Source: Hofstenia miamia
Taxonomy: Eukaryota; Xenacoelomorpha; Acoela; Hofsteniidae
Direction: 5' to 3'
Length of the DNA: 64,000 bases
NCBI GenBank assembly: GCA_900660155.1
Contig: CABFPE010000187.1
Coordinates: 170,657-234,656 of the forward strand
Part shown: in pieces, positions 37,688 to 49,567 of the stretch
Layout: the number at the start of each line of letters is the position of its first letter
Numbering within the stretch: position 1 is the stretch's first letter
Translations under genes and position numbers: made by a program
The notes under the pieces: generated by a model
The model's input: only the letters and a program-made list of their open reading frames with translations
Databases searched by the model: none
What the model was told of the DNA's origin: nothing

Positions 37688-38494
37688 TTACTTTTTCACA
37701 AGATTAGCAAAGAATGTATATGTTGCTATGTTAAACCCAACTTTTAAGTGCAATGCCAGCGATTGCTTATTAAAGCTCTCCGTACATGACAACGGCTTAA
37801 GATTGTTTTCCATCAGTTTCTTTACTATTGCTCTTAGTAAATTTGCGGCATGTCCCATTCTTCGATAGCGTTCGTCTACGTGCAATGCTGTAATATACCC
37901 AGAAGGATGTAACATCACAATTCCAATATCAAAGTTGTTTGAAGGGTCTTTGATTGTTAAGCCATATGATGCTCTTAGGAGGTCTTCAACATCTTTGATT
38001 GTGGTGTCTAGAGTAGAGTAATTCCATCGATCCATCACCAATTGAGCCTCATGCTCACTTAAGTTTTGAATATTTTGCTCATTCAATTGTGGAGGTGGTT
38101 TATTCCATTCAAATCCATAATGTACCCCTTCAGCAAATACTTTAAGGTCATGTTCATTAATCAATTTTAGGAAAAGTTCATATATTTGCGCACTAGCCCC
38201 AGCGAAAAACAATCTGTCATATTGCTCTTGTAAAGTTTCGAATTGCTTGTACAATATCCTTAAGGACGACTGGCTTACATCATTCGTGCAGAAAACAACA
38301 ATTTGGCAATTCAATGAAATTGTAAGGTGCAATGCAATTGACCAATTTTGAAGGGCGTCCAACAAGAGGTAGTTTTCCCACTTTAGGTCATTAGCAAGCA
38401 AAATACAATTGTGAAGTTTACAAAAATGCCAATCTCTTTCAAATTTTTTAGGTACATTGTCTAGCCATTCTTTTGCATTTTTAACTAGATGCAT
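37688..38494 (-). CDS. Glycine N-acyltransferase-like protein (GLYAT family)
   Basis: An intact 268-residue frame in one exon. Residues 1-135 fit the GLYAT N-terminal domain. Residues 145-160 (LSEHEAQLVMDRWNYS) fit the conserved stretch before the acetyltransferase core. From about 165 a GNAT/FR47 fold follows, with SGYITALHVDERYRRMGHA (198-216); RRMGHA is the acyl-CoA pyrophosphate-binding loop (R/Q-x-x-G-x-G/A). The final block is NKQSLALHLKVGF (242-254). Length matches the family (about 280-300). Family members transfer an acyl group from acyl-CoA to glycine or another amino acid; the substrate here is unknown. In the start frame a stop lies 11 codons upstream of the ATG, with a possible acceptor (CCAG) between, so a 5' noncoding exon is possible. 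An overlapping plus-strand frame (37566-37868) is a shadow. Confidence 0.88.
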   Translation of the reverse strand: MHLVKNAKEWLDNVPKKFERDWHFCKLHNCILLANDLKWENYLLLDALQNWSIALHLTISLNCQIVVFCTNDVSQSSLRILYKQFETLQEQYDRLFFAGASAQIYELFLKLINEHDLKVFAEGVHYGFEWNKPPPQLNEQNIQNLSEHEAQLVMDRWNYSTLDTTIKDVEDLLRASYGLTIKDPSNNFDIGIVMLHPSGYITALHVDERYRRMGHAANLLRAIVKKLMENNLKPLSCTESFNKQSLALHLKVGFNIATYTFFANLVKK

Positions 38495-38686
38495 TACACT
38501 GGTATTAGATAAATGGTTTGCAAATATTTACATAATAAATCATTACTTAAGCTTTGAATTTATTCGATTTAAATGGTTAATGTTAGTTTTAAATGATTTA
38601 GCATAGACTTTGAACATTTCTGTGATGATGAGGTAAAACAATTATTAAGATTTTTATAGTGTGTTTCTTATATACTAGGGGTAGAA

Positions 38687-38862
38687 AATGGGACTGTTGG
38701 GGAGTTTTGCTTTTCGTTAATGTTTTTTTGTTGCCCTGATAAGAAAATGATCAGAGTCGGATTTGTAATATAACAACGTAACCAAAGATGGTAATTAAAT
38801 TTGCGTTTTAAAAAACCCAATACCAATTTTTGCTCGTGTTTAATTTTGTCATGCAGAACAAA
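38687..38862 (+). repeat. Dispersed repeat, copy near 38.7 kb
   Basis: Partner of 9417-9590 (see there); just upstream of the GLYAT-like gene. Confidence 0.6.
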
Positions 38863-39065
38863 CGAGAGCAAGGAGATTTGGGCACATAATGGCAGAGAGT
38901 AAGGTATGTTAATTTATCCATGTCAACTTTACATTGGAGGTAGATACATGTAGATCAATATTCGACATAGCAGACATAAAGTCTAATTGTTTAGGAAGAT
39001 TCAGTGTTTATGATAACAACATCGCTATTGAAATACAAATATTTCTTGCAATTACATGTAGTACA

Positions 39066-39605
39066 CCCAGAGCTGCTAAAAAATTAATGGTAGAATAACT
39101 AATTGCCATTAATGGACTTTAGGTTATAAAAATGGTCATTAATTAATTTTTTCGTACTTCATTAATCGCCAATATTGTAATTGTTTTATCACTTTGTTAA
39201 ATTGTCTTTCCTTAAATAATCAAGTTGAGTTATTCCTAAATATCACCTTTTTTATTACAAGCAAAGCTAGTTGGTTAGCTTATCTACACAAGCTATTTTT
39301 GGGATCAATGCTTATTGAACAATCACAACAAATGAATTAATGTCAATTCTATCACTGTGGGTTGGTACTTTTTTTCACGAAATTTCAAAACTTACAGATT
39401 TATCTCAAATCTTCCTAATTTCAATATATTATTGAAGCCAGATTTGCAATCGCTCAACCGATGTTGGTGGTGTACTCGGGGCTTCTCGAAAATTAATTAT
39501 AATTTAATGCAAAATAATATCCTAAAATCCATTAATGGAAAATTAATGGCCATTGTAGAAGTACAAATGATAATGCAGAAATTCATTAATTTAGTTGTTC
39601 TTTCA
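39066..39605. mobile_element. ATTAATGG-iterated MITE-like element
   Basis: ATTAATGG, CCATTAAT and CATTAAT words are repeated many times in the first 110 and last 100 bases and rare in the middle. The ends are loosely inverted: CAGAGCTGCTAAAAAATTAA on the left, AAAGAACAACTAAATTAATG (reverse complement) on the right. No target duplication was seen. 39355-39425 is similar to 39828-39895, a separate dispersed repeat. Confidence 0.5.
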
Positions 39606-42600
39606 TGTTAATTCTTCAAATATTTGTGAAGGGTGTAATTTAATTTCCCGTATGCCTATAGGTTTGCATACTAAAGCACTAATGGATAACAATCTATCAA
39701 AAAGTGAGCATCAATGATATTTGTTTTTGTGTTTCACACTGCATAGTTGCTGCATGGTGCAATGACATTTTGACAAGTGGTGCTGACAAACCATCGAAAT
39801 GAAAAGTGCTAAGACTAAGCACAGCGATGGTTGGCACTTTTTATCCAATCAAACCTCAAACCTTACAAATTTATCTCAAGTCTTTCAAAATTATTTTTTT
39901 TGGTTCTCTTAACTAAGTTATTTTTGTAAATTTGAAATCAATCACGTGTGACTTTTTATCTATCCGTGTCTTAATTGATATGTTTCTTTATTACCTCCGT
40001 CAAGCGGGGCATTGTTTTCTTCTCTTTGTCTCTCTATTTGTCTGTTTGTCAGCTGGATTTCTTAAAAAGTATTGAGTATATCATTATGAAAATAAGTCTC
40101 AAGATAGTTACTGGTTTAACTTAGATTCTATTAAATTTTCAGACTAATCCAGATTTTCGTCAGGGAGCTAGAGCTAAATTTAAAGGCTTGCAGTAGCAGA
40201 TGTCCATTCATAGGAGGCTTATGCCAATACATTGAGTAATTTTTTGCAAGCGAAAAAAATTGATAAAATTCATAGATTTTTCTCAAAATAAATTTTCGAA
40301 TATTAACAGAAAATTTCTGAATGATGCTTGCGTATTAAAATGACTATTGTATCATACTTAGCAGAGGTATTTGCAGTTTCTGAGTGCACTGGTTTTATGT
40401 TGATATTGATCTCAAAAATAGGTATATGAAGCATTACAAGAGAATCACGGAAAGTGTATTGATATTGAAATAGCGCCTATATCAGTCAAATTTATCATGA
40501 AAAGCAAGTAATGATCAAGTGCAAAGCCTTGCAATAATGCATTACAATAATTGTGAAATTCTTCAATAAATACAGTAAAATTATATTGAAATAGAAATTT
40601 GCTAGCAATATATATGACTATACATTGCAATACTTTGATTTATTGAGAACTACGTAATTTAATCAGAGAAAATAACTCTTTTGCAGAAATAGTAATTTTC
40701 GAGCTTGCTAAAATCTACGTCTGATATGAGTTTCAAATTTCTTAGAACAAGCCTTAGCTGGTGTGTCAGCTATTCAAAAATCAGTGCACATGTGTCTAAC
40801 TATGGAAACTATAGGAGCAAGCAGTCATATTGTATGCTAAGGCTAACTTGTATATATCAGAAGCATTTACCAGTGAGAAAATACTAGTTCAACGTAGTTA
40901 CTGCTGTCCCTATGACTTTTTCCCTTTATATTATATTTGTGAATGCAATATACAGTCTTTAGTTTTTGGAAAATTATTTTATGTCTGCCAACTTTAATGT
41001 ACATGTACATGCAGCTTAAGCTAATCTGATAATTTCTTTGTAAATAATTGGTTTTCTGACATTCATTAATTATCATTGACTCCTATAATCTAGATGATAA
41101 CATTTTGCTCCTATTAATGTTGCAGTCAGATTCACTAGGACGTATGCTAAAACATTATTATTAATGTTATTCGTTGCTTATTTCTTAAAAGGCAAGCTAA
41201 GAAATATAAAACATTAAAAGCATTCCAACAATATCAATATGATGTTTTGCGCCAAAAAATTTATTTCAATATATTTATTAAGGGAATTTCATTTCTTTAT
41301 ATGAATTGATAATTGATAGTTTCGCTGAAATTGGAATTGACTAATTCCTGAGTGTGGCAATTGGATTTCTAATTGAAAAAAATGCTCAAAATTGAGTAGA
41401 AAATTAACATTTTAAATTGACTTTAGAATCCCACTTAATTCGAAAATTATTTCTAAACCCGTATAATAGCCCGATCCCACAATCTACGGCGCTGATTATC
41501 GATTAATTTATCAAGCAAATTGGAATGTTTTTTGCAAAATATCATGGAGTTCTGCTATATATTATAGCAGAACTCCATGAAAATATTTAATTATAATAAT
41601 TGGAATTGGGCTTAAAACATATATTATTGGTACGTAAGAATTGGGATTGAATCACCCACAATTGGAATTGGAATTGAAGAATTGAATTGAATTTGAATTT
41701 CTGAATTTATTGCAATGTATTGCATTAGCAAAATTTGGTAAAAATAAAAAAGCCATATAGTATGGCTACATGAGGCCATGGGACTCCGACCAATTTTAGC
41801 TTACAGCTTTCATTTTGATAGTCAAGCAGGAAAATTTATGATAAATTTTCTTGGAATAAAATTAATTTTATTATGGGGTCAAAAGAGTCGCCAAATGACT
41901 GTCAGCTAGTATTTTTTCTTCCGACGATTAACCCTTAATGAGTGGTAATCAAGACGAATGCAATGGTAAAAACCCATAGCAAATAAATGTAACAGGATTT
42001 ATCAAAACAAAATATATTAGGATCTTTTTTGTAAACTAAAATAGAAAATTAAATTGAAGAATTTTTAAATGACTTTCTTCAGTACAGTGAATGTACTGTA
42101 TAGCTTAGAAATATAATTTCCAAAATAGGCCACCTCAATAATGGAAAGGCTTTTCCAATTGGTACAATTTTTATTTCGACTTTGGGAATAAAAGTTTTTA
42201 ATGGTAAAAATAATGCTCTACTGACAGCGTCATCTAAAAACTTGATTAGAATATTTTTTTAAATATTACTAGATTACTTGAAATTTCTTCAATAAAATTC
42301 AGAAGCTGTATAAATAACGTCTAATGCAATTTCCCTGAAAATACCGATAAATCGAAATTAAATGAATTCTTTAATAGTATTAAGTTACATAAAGTAGCAC
42401 TCGAAGCAGTCAGACGTTTCTATTTGGTAAAATAGTCTCTTCATATTTCCTTCCTATATCAATACGTTGTTTATGTACCTTCAACCAAGTAATGAACAAA
42501 AATATATTATTAATCAAGACTAAATTGTACATCTTATGCTAAATTTATTTGATAAAGACATGTTTCTATTTATCTCACTTAGATAAAATCTAAGAATGTT

Positions 42601-43882
42601 TAATAACTCTATTTTATAATACTTGAATTATTTGGTATGAAGATTTGATAAACTCCTACCAAATTTTTAAATCAAAACTGTTCGTAATTTTATCTGGAAA
42701 TGTGTTTTTGTTTGAATGCAGACAGAATTACAGGAAATAAGAGAACACTGGAAATTGGATTACGTTAATTTCCTATTTGCGTAATAGTTTAACAAAATGC
42801 AAGCTTAAAAGCATGCAACCAATTTGCATCGCTAAACATCCATCCTATAAGGTACAATTCAGCTTAACTAAAGCTTAGCATATAAACCGAACATAATCTA
42901 CTACTACAGGGTAACTATTGTATAAATCTTAAAATCTTGAGATTTTGAACTTGTCATGAATGATAATTGATTTTTGAAAATAAAGCATTTACTCTGACTA
43001 TAAAAATGTCATTTTGTAAATTTTACTTTAGCAAACTTACTAAAAAGTTGAAAAATCCAAAAGAGTTGTAACCGTGACAGATATGTTTTTGGAAAATTGG
43101 ATTTCGAATTTTAATTAGTAGCTGACGACAAGCTTCAACTTTTTAGACATACAAATTTGTTACATGTATATTCAAATGAACATACGAATAAAACAAACTA
43201 ATTGAGAATAAATTCATAGTCCCTGAATTGTAAGGTATCAGTTCTTGTTTTACTTAGTAAATTTCTTATTGATGTGTTAAATAAAAGCTTTGTACTCACA
43301 CCACACAGTACACTGGATAGGTTTATTGTATGTAACTGCTTTAGACACAAATTGGTCAAATATACTCAGAGAACCTAACAGCTGCTTCATTCCATTTAAA
43401 TAGCTACGTCATTTTACAAGTAATACGTCACTTTAGAAGAATTTCCACTTTCTATCACAGCTACAAGAAATGTTCGTGCGATATGAATTACACACAAAAA
43501 TCCAATGAAATACTTGTTTTATTTGCAAAATATTATTTGTGGTTAAACATTAAATTCATTGCAGCAATTTGAATTTAAATGTTGAATGATACTTCAGGTT
43601 GCAATTTCCAAAGAGCTATATTATTTGTCAAATTCACAATTATCTATTACAGACATTTGAATAATGATTTGATGGAAAAAGTGTTCTGCCGAGAATGCAG
43701 ATAGGCTCTAGAATTTTTACACATTGAGCCATTTTTTCTTGTGAATTTCAATTTTCAATGGATTTTTGTATTAGATGTATAATCTTTGTCCTATGCTCTT
43801 GTTAAGGAGCCCATTAATATATTAAAAATTTTTAATCTGAAATGTTGGCTGCTATACCTTGCGGTCAAATCATAGTTCATAT
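39606..43882. other. No gene seen; AATTG-iterated DNA
   Basis: AT-rich. Between 41330 and 41700 the words TTGGAATTG, AATTGAATT and CCAATT are reiterated around a perfect hairpin (41542-41580, listed separately). Similar words occur inside the 11187-13252 element, so this may be another MITE family. The open frames 39357-39611 and 40445-40630 are not convincing. Confidence 0.45.
41542..41580. repeat. Perfect 18-bp inverted repeat, 3-base loop
   Basis: TCATGGAGTTCTGCTATA (41542-41559) is followed by TAT and then its exact reverse complement (41563-41580). The hairpin lies in the middle of an AATTG-iterated stretch. It could be the centre of a foldback element or the seed of a small hairpin RNA; neither is shown. 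Confidence 0.95.
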
Positions 43883-44278
43883 TAGAGAAAAGTGCGTTGC
43901 GGTAGTACCGCGGAACAACCTGTGGTGCCATAAAAGTTATACAGATAACCTGTTTTGTTTTAAAATTTAAAATCTCTTAATATTTCTCAAAAAAACTGTC
44001 TCTGAAGCAAAATTAATAGATTTCACACACAAAATATTAGTCGTAATTTTTGCATATTTCATAGAAAATTACATACTACTCTAATAAAATTGGACGAAGT
44101 AACAAAATACGTAAGAAATATCTATTTAAAAAACTAGTTCGTTGCGGCATACCACGGTAAAATTTCACTCATTGCGGTGGTTTGCAGAAAAAAAAAACCT
44201 CTTTAATCTGGTTAGCGATGAAGTTCAATTCTCTACGGCTTAAAAATTTTTGCAAAACCTCGACCGCGCTCATCTCTA
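43883..44278. mobile_element. hAT MITE, 396 bp, TGCGG/ACCGCGG-iterated
   Basis: The left end is TAGAGAAAAGTGCGTTGCGG and the right end, reverse complemented, TAGAGATGAGCGCGGTCGAG. Flanks are GTTCATAT (43875-43882) and ATTCAGAT (44279-44286), a decayed 8-base duplication (6 of 8). TGCGG, TACCGCGG and CCACGG words recur in the outer parts. Its ends resemble those of the MITE at 56427-56800 (TAGAGGTGTGCGCGG), so the two are probably related families. Confidence 0.75.
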
Positions 44279-44789
44279 ATTCAGATTACTGAAAATGCTT
44301 TATTAATTGGATGCAAAAATTTATAAATTAATTGAACGTATTTCTGATTGATCCTAAGAAGTTGAAGTTGTAATTATAAAGGATATGTGGGATTTAAAAT
44401 TGGGAAATGATGGACTTTTAGTGATTTTATCAACTTAACAATCAAATAAGCTTTTAATAATGTTGGATTTCTGCTATTTTAGAAGTTAACAAATGCGCGA
44501 TGCACTGTCACCGCGGCTCTTTAATTGGTTTTTGACAATCAAAGCTCTGTTAAACTTGTCTCATTTGATTACAAAATCTTCTTTGTAGAATATCATAAAA
44601 CAGCTTCTTAACACATTAATGGTTGCCGAATTCAAAGTGCCATTTGAGAATTGAAGAAAAATGCTTTAATTGCGTTTTTGAGGAATTGCAAACGAGTTTT
44701 AGAAAAAGTTGTTGAATCACATTAATACAGTTAAACTAACACAAACAAGACCTAACAAAATTTCTGTATACAGTAACGACCAGAAGTAT

Positions 44790-45428
44790 TGAACCACTCA
44801 CCTTCCCAATTTATTTCTGCAATGATTAACACAATAACTTTGATTTTTTGGCATTGGAAATTCAAATTTTAGCGTAATTTTTTATTCAGAAATTTAGTTT
44901 TCATCCGATGCTCTGTATATTTACACCCCAAAAAATATCGCAATGTGCACGTTATGTAAAGTATAGCGAAAAAATCGAATTCTTGATGAAAAATTTAGTT
45001 TAAACAAAATCTTGTGTAAGAATTTATTTAGAGGATTTGGAAATAATGAAAGTTAAAATTTTTAAAAATCCCTTTACATAACTAATTTTGATGTAAATTC
45101 AAAAAATGTAATGAGAGTTTAGCCACGTTTGAGTGGCAACATTTTTCAGACAACGGAATGCTATTCTCTTCTATTTTATTTAAAAATTTTGGAATACAAT
45201 AAATTTTCTACCTTGAATTTGATTTTTTCACTATAGTTTTCATAACGTGAATATTTATGGAGATAATTTTTAGGGTGACCTTTCACAGGAGAATAGGAGG
45301 AAAACTAAATTTCTGATTAAAAAATTACATGAAAATGTAATTTCACAGTGTTAAAATTTAGCCTAGTTCTAAAAATCAATTTATAGCATTAATCATTGCA
45401 GAAATGAATTGTGAGGTATGGTGTACAG
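44790..45428. mobile_element. Foldback element with long inverted repeats
   Basis: About 200 bases at each end are imperfect reverse complements. Shared words in both arms include TTTCTGCAATGATTAA, CAGAAATTTAGTTTTC, CACGTTATG and GTGAAAAAATC/GCGAAAAAATC. The left arm starts near TACAGTAACGACC (44769), Tc1-like in style, but the right tip is diverged and a TA target duplication is not certain. No transposase is inside. Confidence 0.7.
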
Positions 45429-46278
45429 GCCGCTGATTTTTCCGGTTCACCCGTGGGCGTGGCTCGCCCAAGCCCATAAAAACATTACTATCAGCTGTTC
45501 ACACAGCTGTTAAATTTACCTGTGGAAGATTTGAGATATAGTAAAGTTGTGATTTGAGATATAGCAAACAGAATTGTAAACAGAGATATTGTGTTTTCAG
45601 ATACAGTAAACAGAATAGACTTACAATACTTTTATCTTTTCTTCTCTATGAGAGCCCGTGTCCCGCTTGCCACGAGTCACGTGTGAGCACTGGGCCGGCT
45701 CGCACACCACTATTGTGAAGATGAGTGTCTCATTAATTATGAGCGTTACTGTGCATTTAACAACAACTCACAACATTAAATTAGCACAGTGTAAAAATTT
45801 ATAGGCTTATATGAGGAATTTTTCAATATATTCTATTAAATTATGCGCAATATCTTTCTAAGAAATACCGTTACACTGCTCATCATTTTGCATATTCATT
45901 TTAAGGGGTTGACTGTTTAGGGTTGCCAGTTTTGATTGTTTTGACTATCTTTGCTTGCATGCATGGGTTCGTTATTGCCCAACGTCTATACGATTTCTGC
46001 AGATATGAGCTAGACACATTTTTAAGAATGGTTTGGTCCTTTACATTAATTGGAAAGTTTGCAATAAGCTAGATGTTGACTTCTCTTATAATTTATTCCA
46101 CATTGTCTACAATTGATTGGTTCAGGATCAGAAAATTTTGGTGTTCCTAATATCTGACTTTTCAATATTGGGGAGGGGTGAATAATGCCATCCAGCTCCA
46201 GTTCCTTCTAAATTTTTTCGTGTGGTTGGCTATACTGAATAATGGGATTTTCAAATTTGCAGTTGCGTCCCCTCGTCC
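45429..46278. other. No gene seen; GC-skewed patches
   Basis: Short GC-richer patches at 45430-45480 (GTGGGCGTGGCTCGCCC) and 45650-45710 (GAGCCCGTGTCCCGC) look like further MITE debris. Between them is a cluster of GATATAGTAAA/GATACAGTAAAC words. Confidence 0.35.
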
Positions 46279-46422
46279 TTAGAAGATGAACGTATTGATC
46301 AATTTCTTGTCACTTCTGATAATGAACATGAACCTTTCAAATGCTTCATTTACTGATCTTGCAAAGAAGGACTCATACTTTTGAGCTGCATTAATGAATT
46401 TCCTTTCATCTTCAACTGGACT
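46279..46422 (-). other. Exon-like stretch, unassigned
   Basis: A minus-strand frame begins after a good acceptor (TTTTTTCCTAG) and encodes 47 residues, SPVEDERKFINAAQKYESF.. to ..KLINTFIF, ending in TAA (46279-46281). The composition is protein-like. A second open frame just upstream reads EFNGKSHATKIALLLRTIEW. There is a faint, unconvincing similarity to the middle of cullins. It could be a terminal exon or a decayed transposon protein. Confidence 0.3.
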
Positions 46423-48116
46423 CTAGGAAAAAATTTGACAAATGTTATTGGCATGACCCATTCAATCGTTCGTAGCAGGAGAGCAATTTTTGTAGCATGA
46501 CTTTTCCCATTAAATTCAGTGGTAAGTAAGACAAATGATTATTGCAAAAGGTACTAAAGGCGGGGTGAACATAATTCACAGAATTCAATAAATACATATA
46601 AGTAGCTTTTTAAATTTTAAATAAAACAGCTCAGTTTCAAATGATTCCAGTTTAACCTTGTATTTAACCCTTAAATGTATCATAAATATTTATGCAAATG
46701 TTAAGACTGCAAGTCATTGAAGATCCTCCTAATTTTGAACATTAGGAGTGAAAAGATTAGATTTTATTTGCATCTTTCTACGATGGAGCACAAAACATTA
46801 GATTTTTATTCTAAGAGTATGCTATTCAACTCATTCTGAGCATTATTAATTTTGAATTTGAAAGACACTATAATTTGCAAAGGAAGGAAATATGAAATGG
46901 GAATTATTCTTGTTAGGCTTCATCAATGTAACTTTTTAATGCATTTGCCTGTTGTAGTATATGTTATATATATGCAATTATTTGTTGGAATATTTTTCAA
47001 TAAAGATAGGCAATAGAAACCCTTCACTTAAAAAGAAATTTAGTCAGTAAAAATGCATTATTTATTGTATCTACATGTCTGTAATGAAAAAATCAGTCTT
47101 TCCTGGAATTCATTGCAAAAAAGCTTCCTGTTTAAAGCTGTCAGTATAAATATGCATTGCAGTGTTCAAGTTATGATAACAACAGTGCTGTAGCACATCA
47201 TAAAAATAGTATGACACTGTATGGTTTTTTATGGTCAAAACAAAAAAATAAACACGTTTTCTAAAATGAATATCAAACTCCAATGCGTTTCTTTACTAGA
47301 ACAACTTCTTTGACCAGAGTGAAAATTCCTAGATATTATTTCTATAAAGTAAAAAACTAAGTGGTTGAATTTCAGGTATATTTTGTATGCAGAAATTCTG
47401 CTCTAAAAGCACCAGACAAAATTTTTAATTTTCTATGAATATATTTAGTGGGTCACTTGAACCAATTTTGCACATAAACGTTACAGAATAGCTTGCACAT
47501 CTAAGGTTTAATCTTAGACATTACTATATGATTATCAAAAATTCAGTATCACTGGATTTTAGATACAGTTAGGGGCTTTATACTGTAATATGCATACTAT
47601 GATTTACAACATATAACTAATTACACTGCTGCCACAGCAATGTACTTAACGCTAAGACTAAGCAATTGCAAATTTATCATTAGTAAACTTATTTGGTTTG
47701 TTAATGGAGCTAATTACGTTTTAAATCTTAACTTAGAAACAAAATGCATCTATTTTTCGAAATAATGATCCTTATGGTCCTGGTCGCCATGCTCCCCACT
47801 CTGTTCTATTTAACATTCAATCTGGTTGTGTGTTTGCTCATACTTTTGTCTAATATTTGGAAGCAAAGATTAAAAGGAATTAGTGAGAGCAAACCACTAG
47901 TCGCTTCTTATTTTAATAAATGTAGCATTCTCAAAATATTAAAGAGAAATTTAGTAATTAAAATGCCAAATCTTCAGTTTTATAGCACCAATATTTTATA
48001 TTAAATATATAAAGCAAAAATTCATTATTAATTTTACTGTCAGCTGTTTGATGCTCCAACTCCATTAGCAATCTAAGGCATTTTTCCAAAATTTTTAATT
48101 TTATACTATTACTCTC
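46423..48116. other. No supported gene; one hydrophobic ORF
   Basis: AT-rich. The plus-strand frame 47744-48004 (86 codons) starts with a strongly hydrophobic segment (MILMVLVAMLPTLFYLTF), but I see no splice sites or family match and do not call it a gene. Confidence 0.4.
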
Positions 48117-48259
48117 GCAGTATTCACTCGAACTTAATTATATATATAAAATTATATAATGAAGGATGGTTGTATTAAAAAACTCTATCCTACAAAATTT
48201 CAAGGATTTATGTTTGGAAGATTTTCTTTTGCATTTAGCAGGATATGCATTTATGTATG

Positions 48260-48299
<40 letters not shown>
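48117..48299 (+). repeat. Dispersed repeat ending in (TA)n, copy 1
   Basis: Starts GCAGTATTCACTCGAACTTA and contains CAAGGATTTATGTTTGGAA and GCATTTAGCAGGA, then runs into a TGTA/(TA)n tract (48254-48299). Related to 49330-49481 in the same orientation. Confidence 0.75.
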
Positions 48300-48302
<3 letters not shown>

Positions 48303-49179
48303 ATTAGATTGCTATGAATTGAAGATATTACATTTATCCTAATTCACACTATTAAATTTGTAAATTTTCGAGAAACTAGCGGATTTTTTAGTTGGTCTGT
48401 GCTGATGTAATGGTGTAAAATATGTGCTAAAATCAAGGTTGAAATATAAACTATTTTGTGATGACGATTCAGATTGTGTAAGAATCATTCAAATTTTGCT
48501 CATAATCAGTAGTCTAATCAAATGGCATTAAAAATGAACTTCAACTATTTCGTTCTTAGACTTACTGCCCTAGTCTTATGTAGGACCGCTGCACGCAAAA
48601 TCAGAGTTGGCACTACCAGAAGTTTTGACCTTAGTCGACAAAAGTTAGCAAACAGGGGGAATTTAAAAACCTACATGAATGAGGAAAGTTTGCTCATCAT
48701 GAGTAATTAAAAAATAGACATATTAAACTTTTGATAAACTCCCAAGTTTTTTTAAGAGAAACAAGTGCAATGGACATTCGTAGCACCCTTCTGGGTTTTA
48801 TTTTTATGATAGTTTGTTCTGTATTGCAAAATTGATTGATGTTCAGTTTTCCAGAACCTGCCGTTGATAGAGGTAGTTATGCTATATTTTTGTTAAAATG
48901 TTTTCTGCAGAATTAATAGGAGCTGTCTAGCGTTTTTGAAATAATATAGAAAGCCGTTTTATGTGCAATGCGCCATTAAGATTAGAATATTTTATTGTAC
49001 CATATAGCCATAAAATTTAATTTATTGAAATCTAAAGGGCGTCGATAATTATAAATGTCATTATAAAATTGTTTCAAGCCGTCAATTAGTTTCATAAGCA
49101 AATTGAAATTTGCATCAGCTTCCGAAAATTTAAGAATTCCCATCAAAATAAACAAAGAAGTTTGATATAATGGTATCGT

Positions 49180-49481
49180 ATATATGTATATATATATATT
49201 TATTTTTCCGGATTTTTGCTATGGAAAATGCAAAAACCTTACATTTGACGGGAAACGGTTCGAAATTTCTAAGGAATTTAGCGGGAATCCCGCTTTGTGC
49301 CTAAAAAACCTATTTTTGGCCATTGGTCCTGCAGTATTCACTCGAACTTAAATACATTTACCATGGGGGTAGGTAAATTAAGGAGATACTACCCTGCAAA
49401 ATTTCAAAGATTTATGTTTGGAAACGCGGTTAAGATGAGGTTTTTAAAAAACATTTAGCGGGAGATATATATATATATATA
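49180..49481 (+). repeat. Dispersed repeat bracketed by (TA)n, copy 2
   Basis: A (TA)n tract at 49180-49199, then a unit containing GCGGGAATCCCGC, GCAGTATTCACTCGAACTTA, CAAAGATTTATGTTTGGAAA and CATTTAGCGGGAG, then another (TA)n tract to 49481. Its 3' part matches 48117-48250. TA tracts on both sides suggest insertion into a TA microsatellite. Confidence 0.7.
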
Positions 49482-49567
49482 GTCACAGATTTTAGTTTCT
49501 CCAGTTCTGATTCATATAATGTTAGCTTGGCCCAACAAATTTACAATCATTGAAATTCATGCAACTA

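Noticed and set aside
37566..37868. 100-codon plus-strand frame
   Set aside because: Overlaps the GLYAT-like gene in antisense; the gene has family motifs and this frame has none.
46279..46422. Cullin exon
   Set aside because: Only a loose helical resemblance; none of the diagnostic cullin words is present, so it is left unassigned.
47744..48004. 86-codon frame with an N-terminal hydrophobic segment
   Set aside because: Start codon and length are compatible with chance in this AT-rich DNA, and there is no homologue, splice site or conserved motif.
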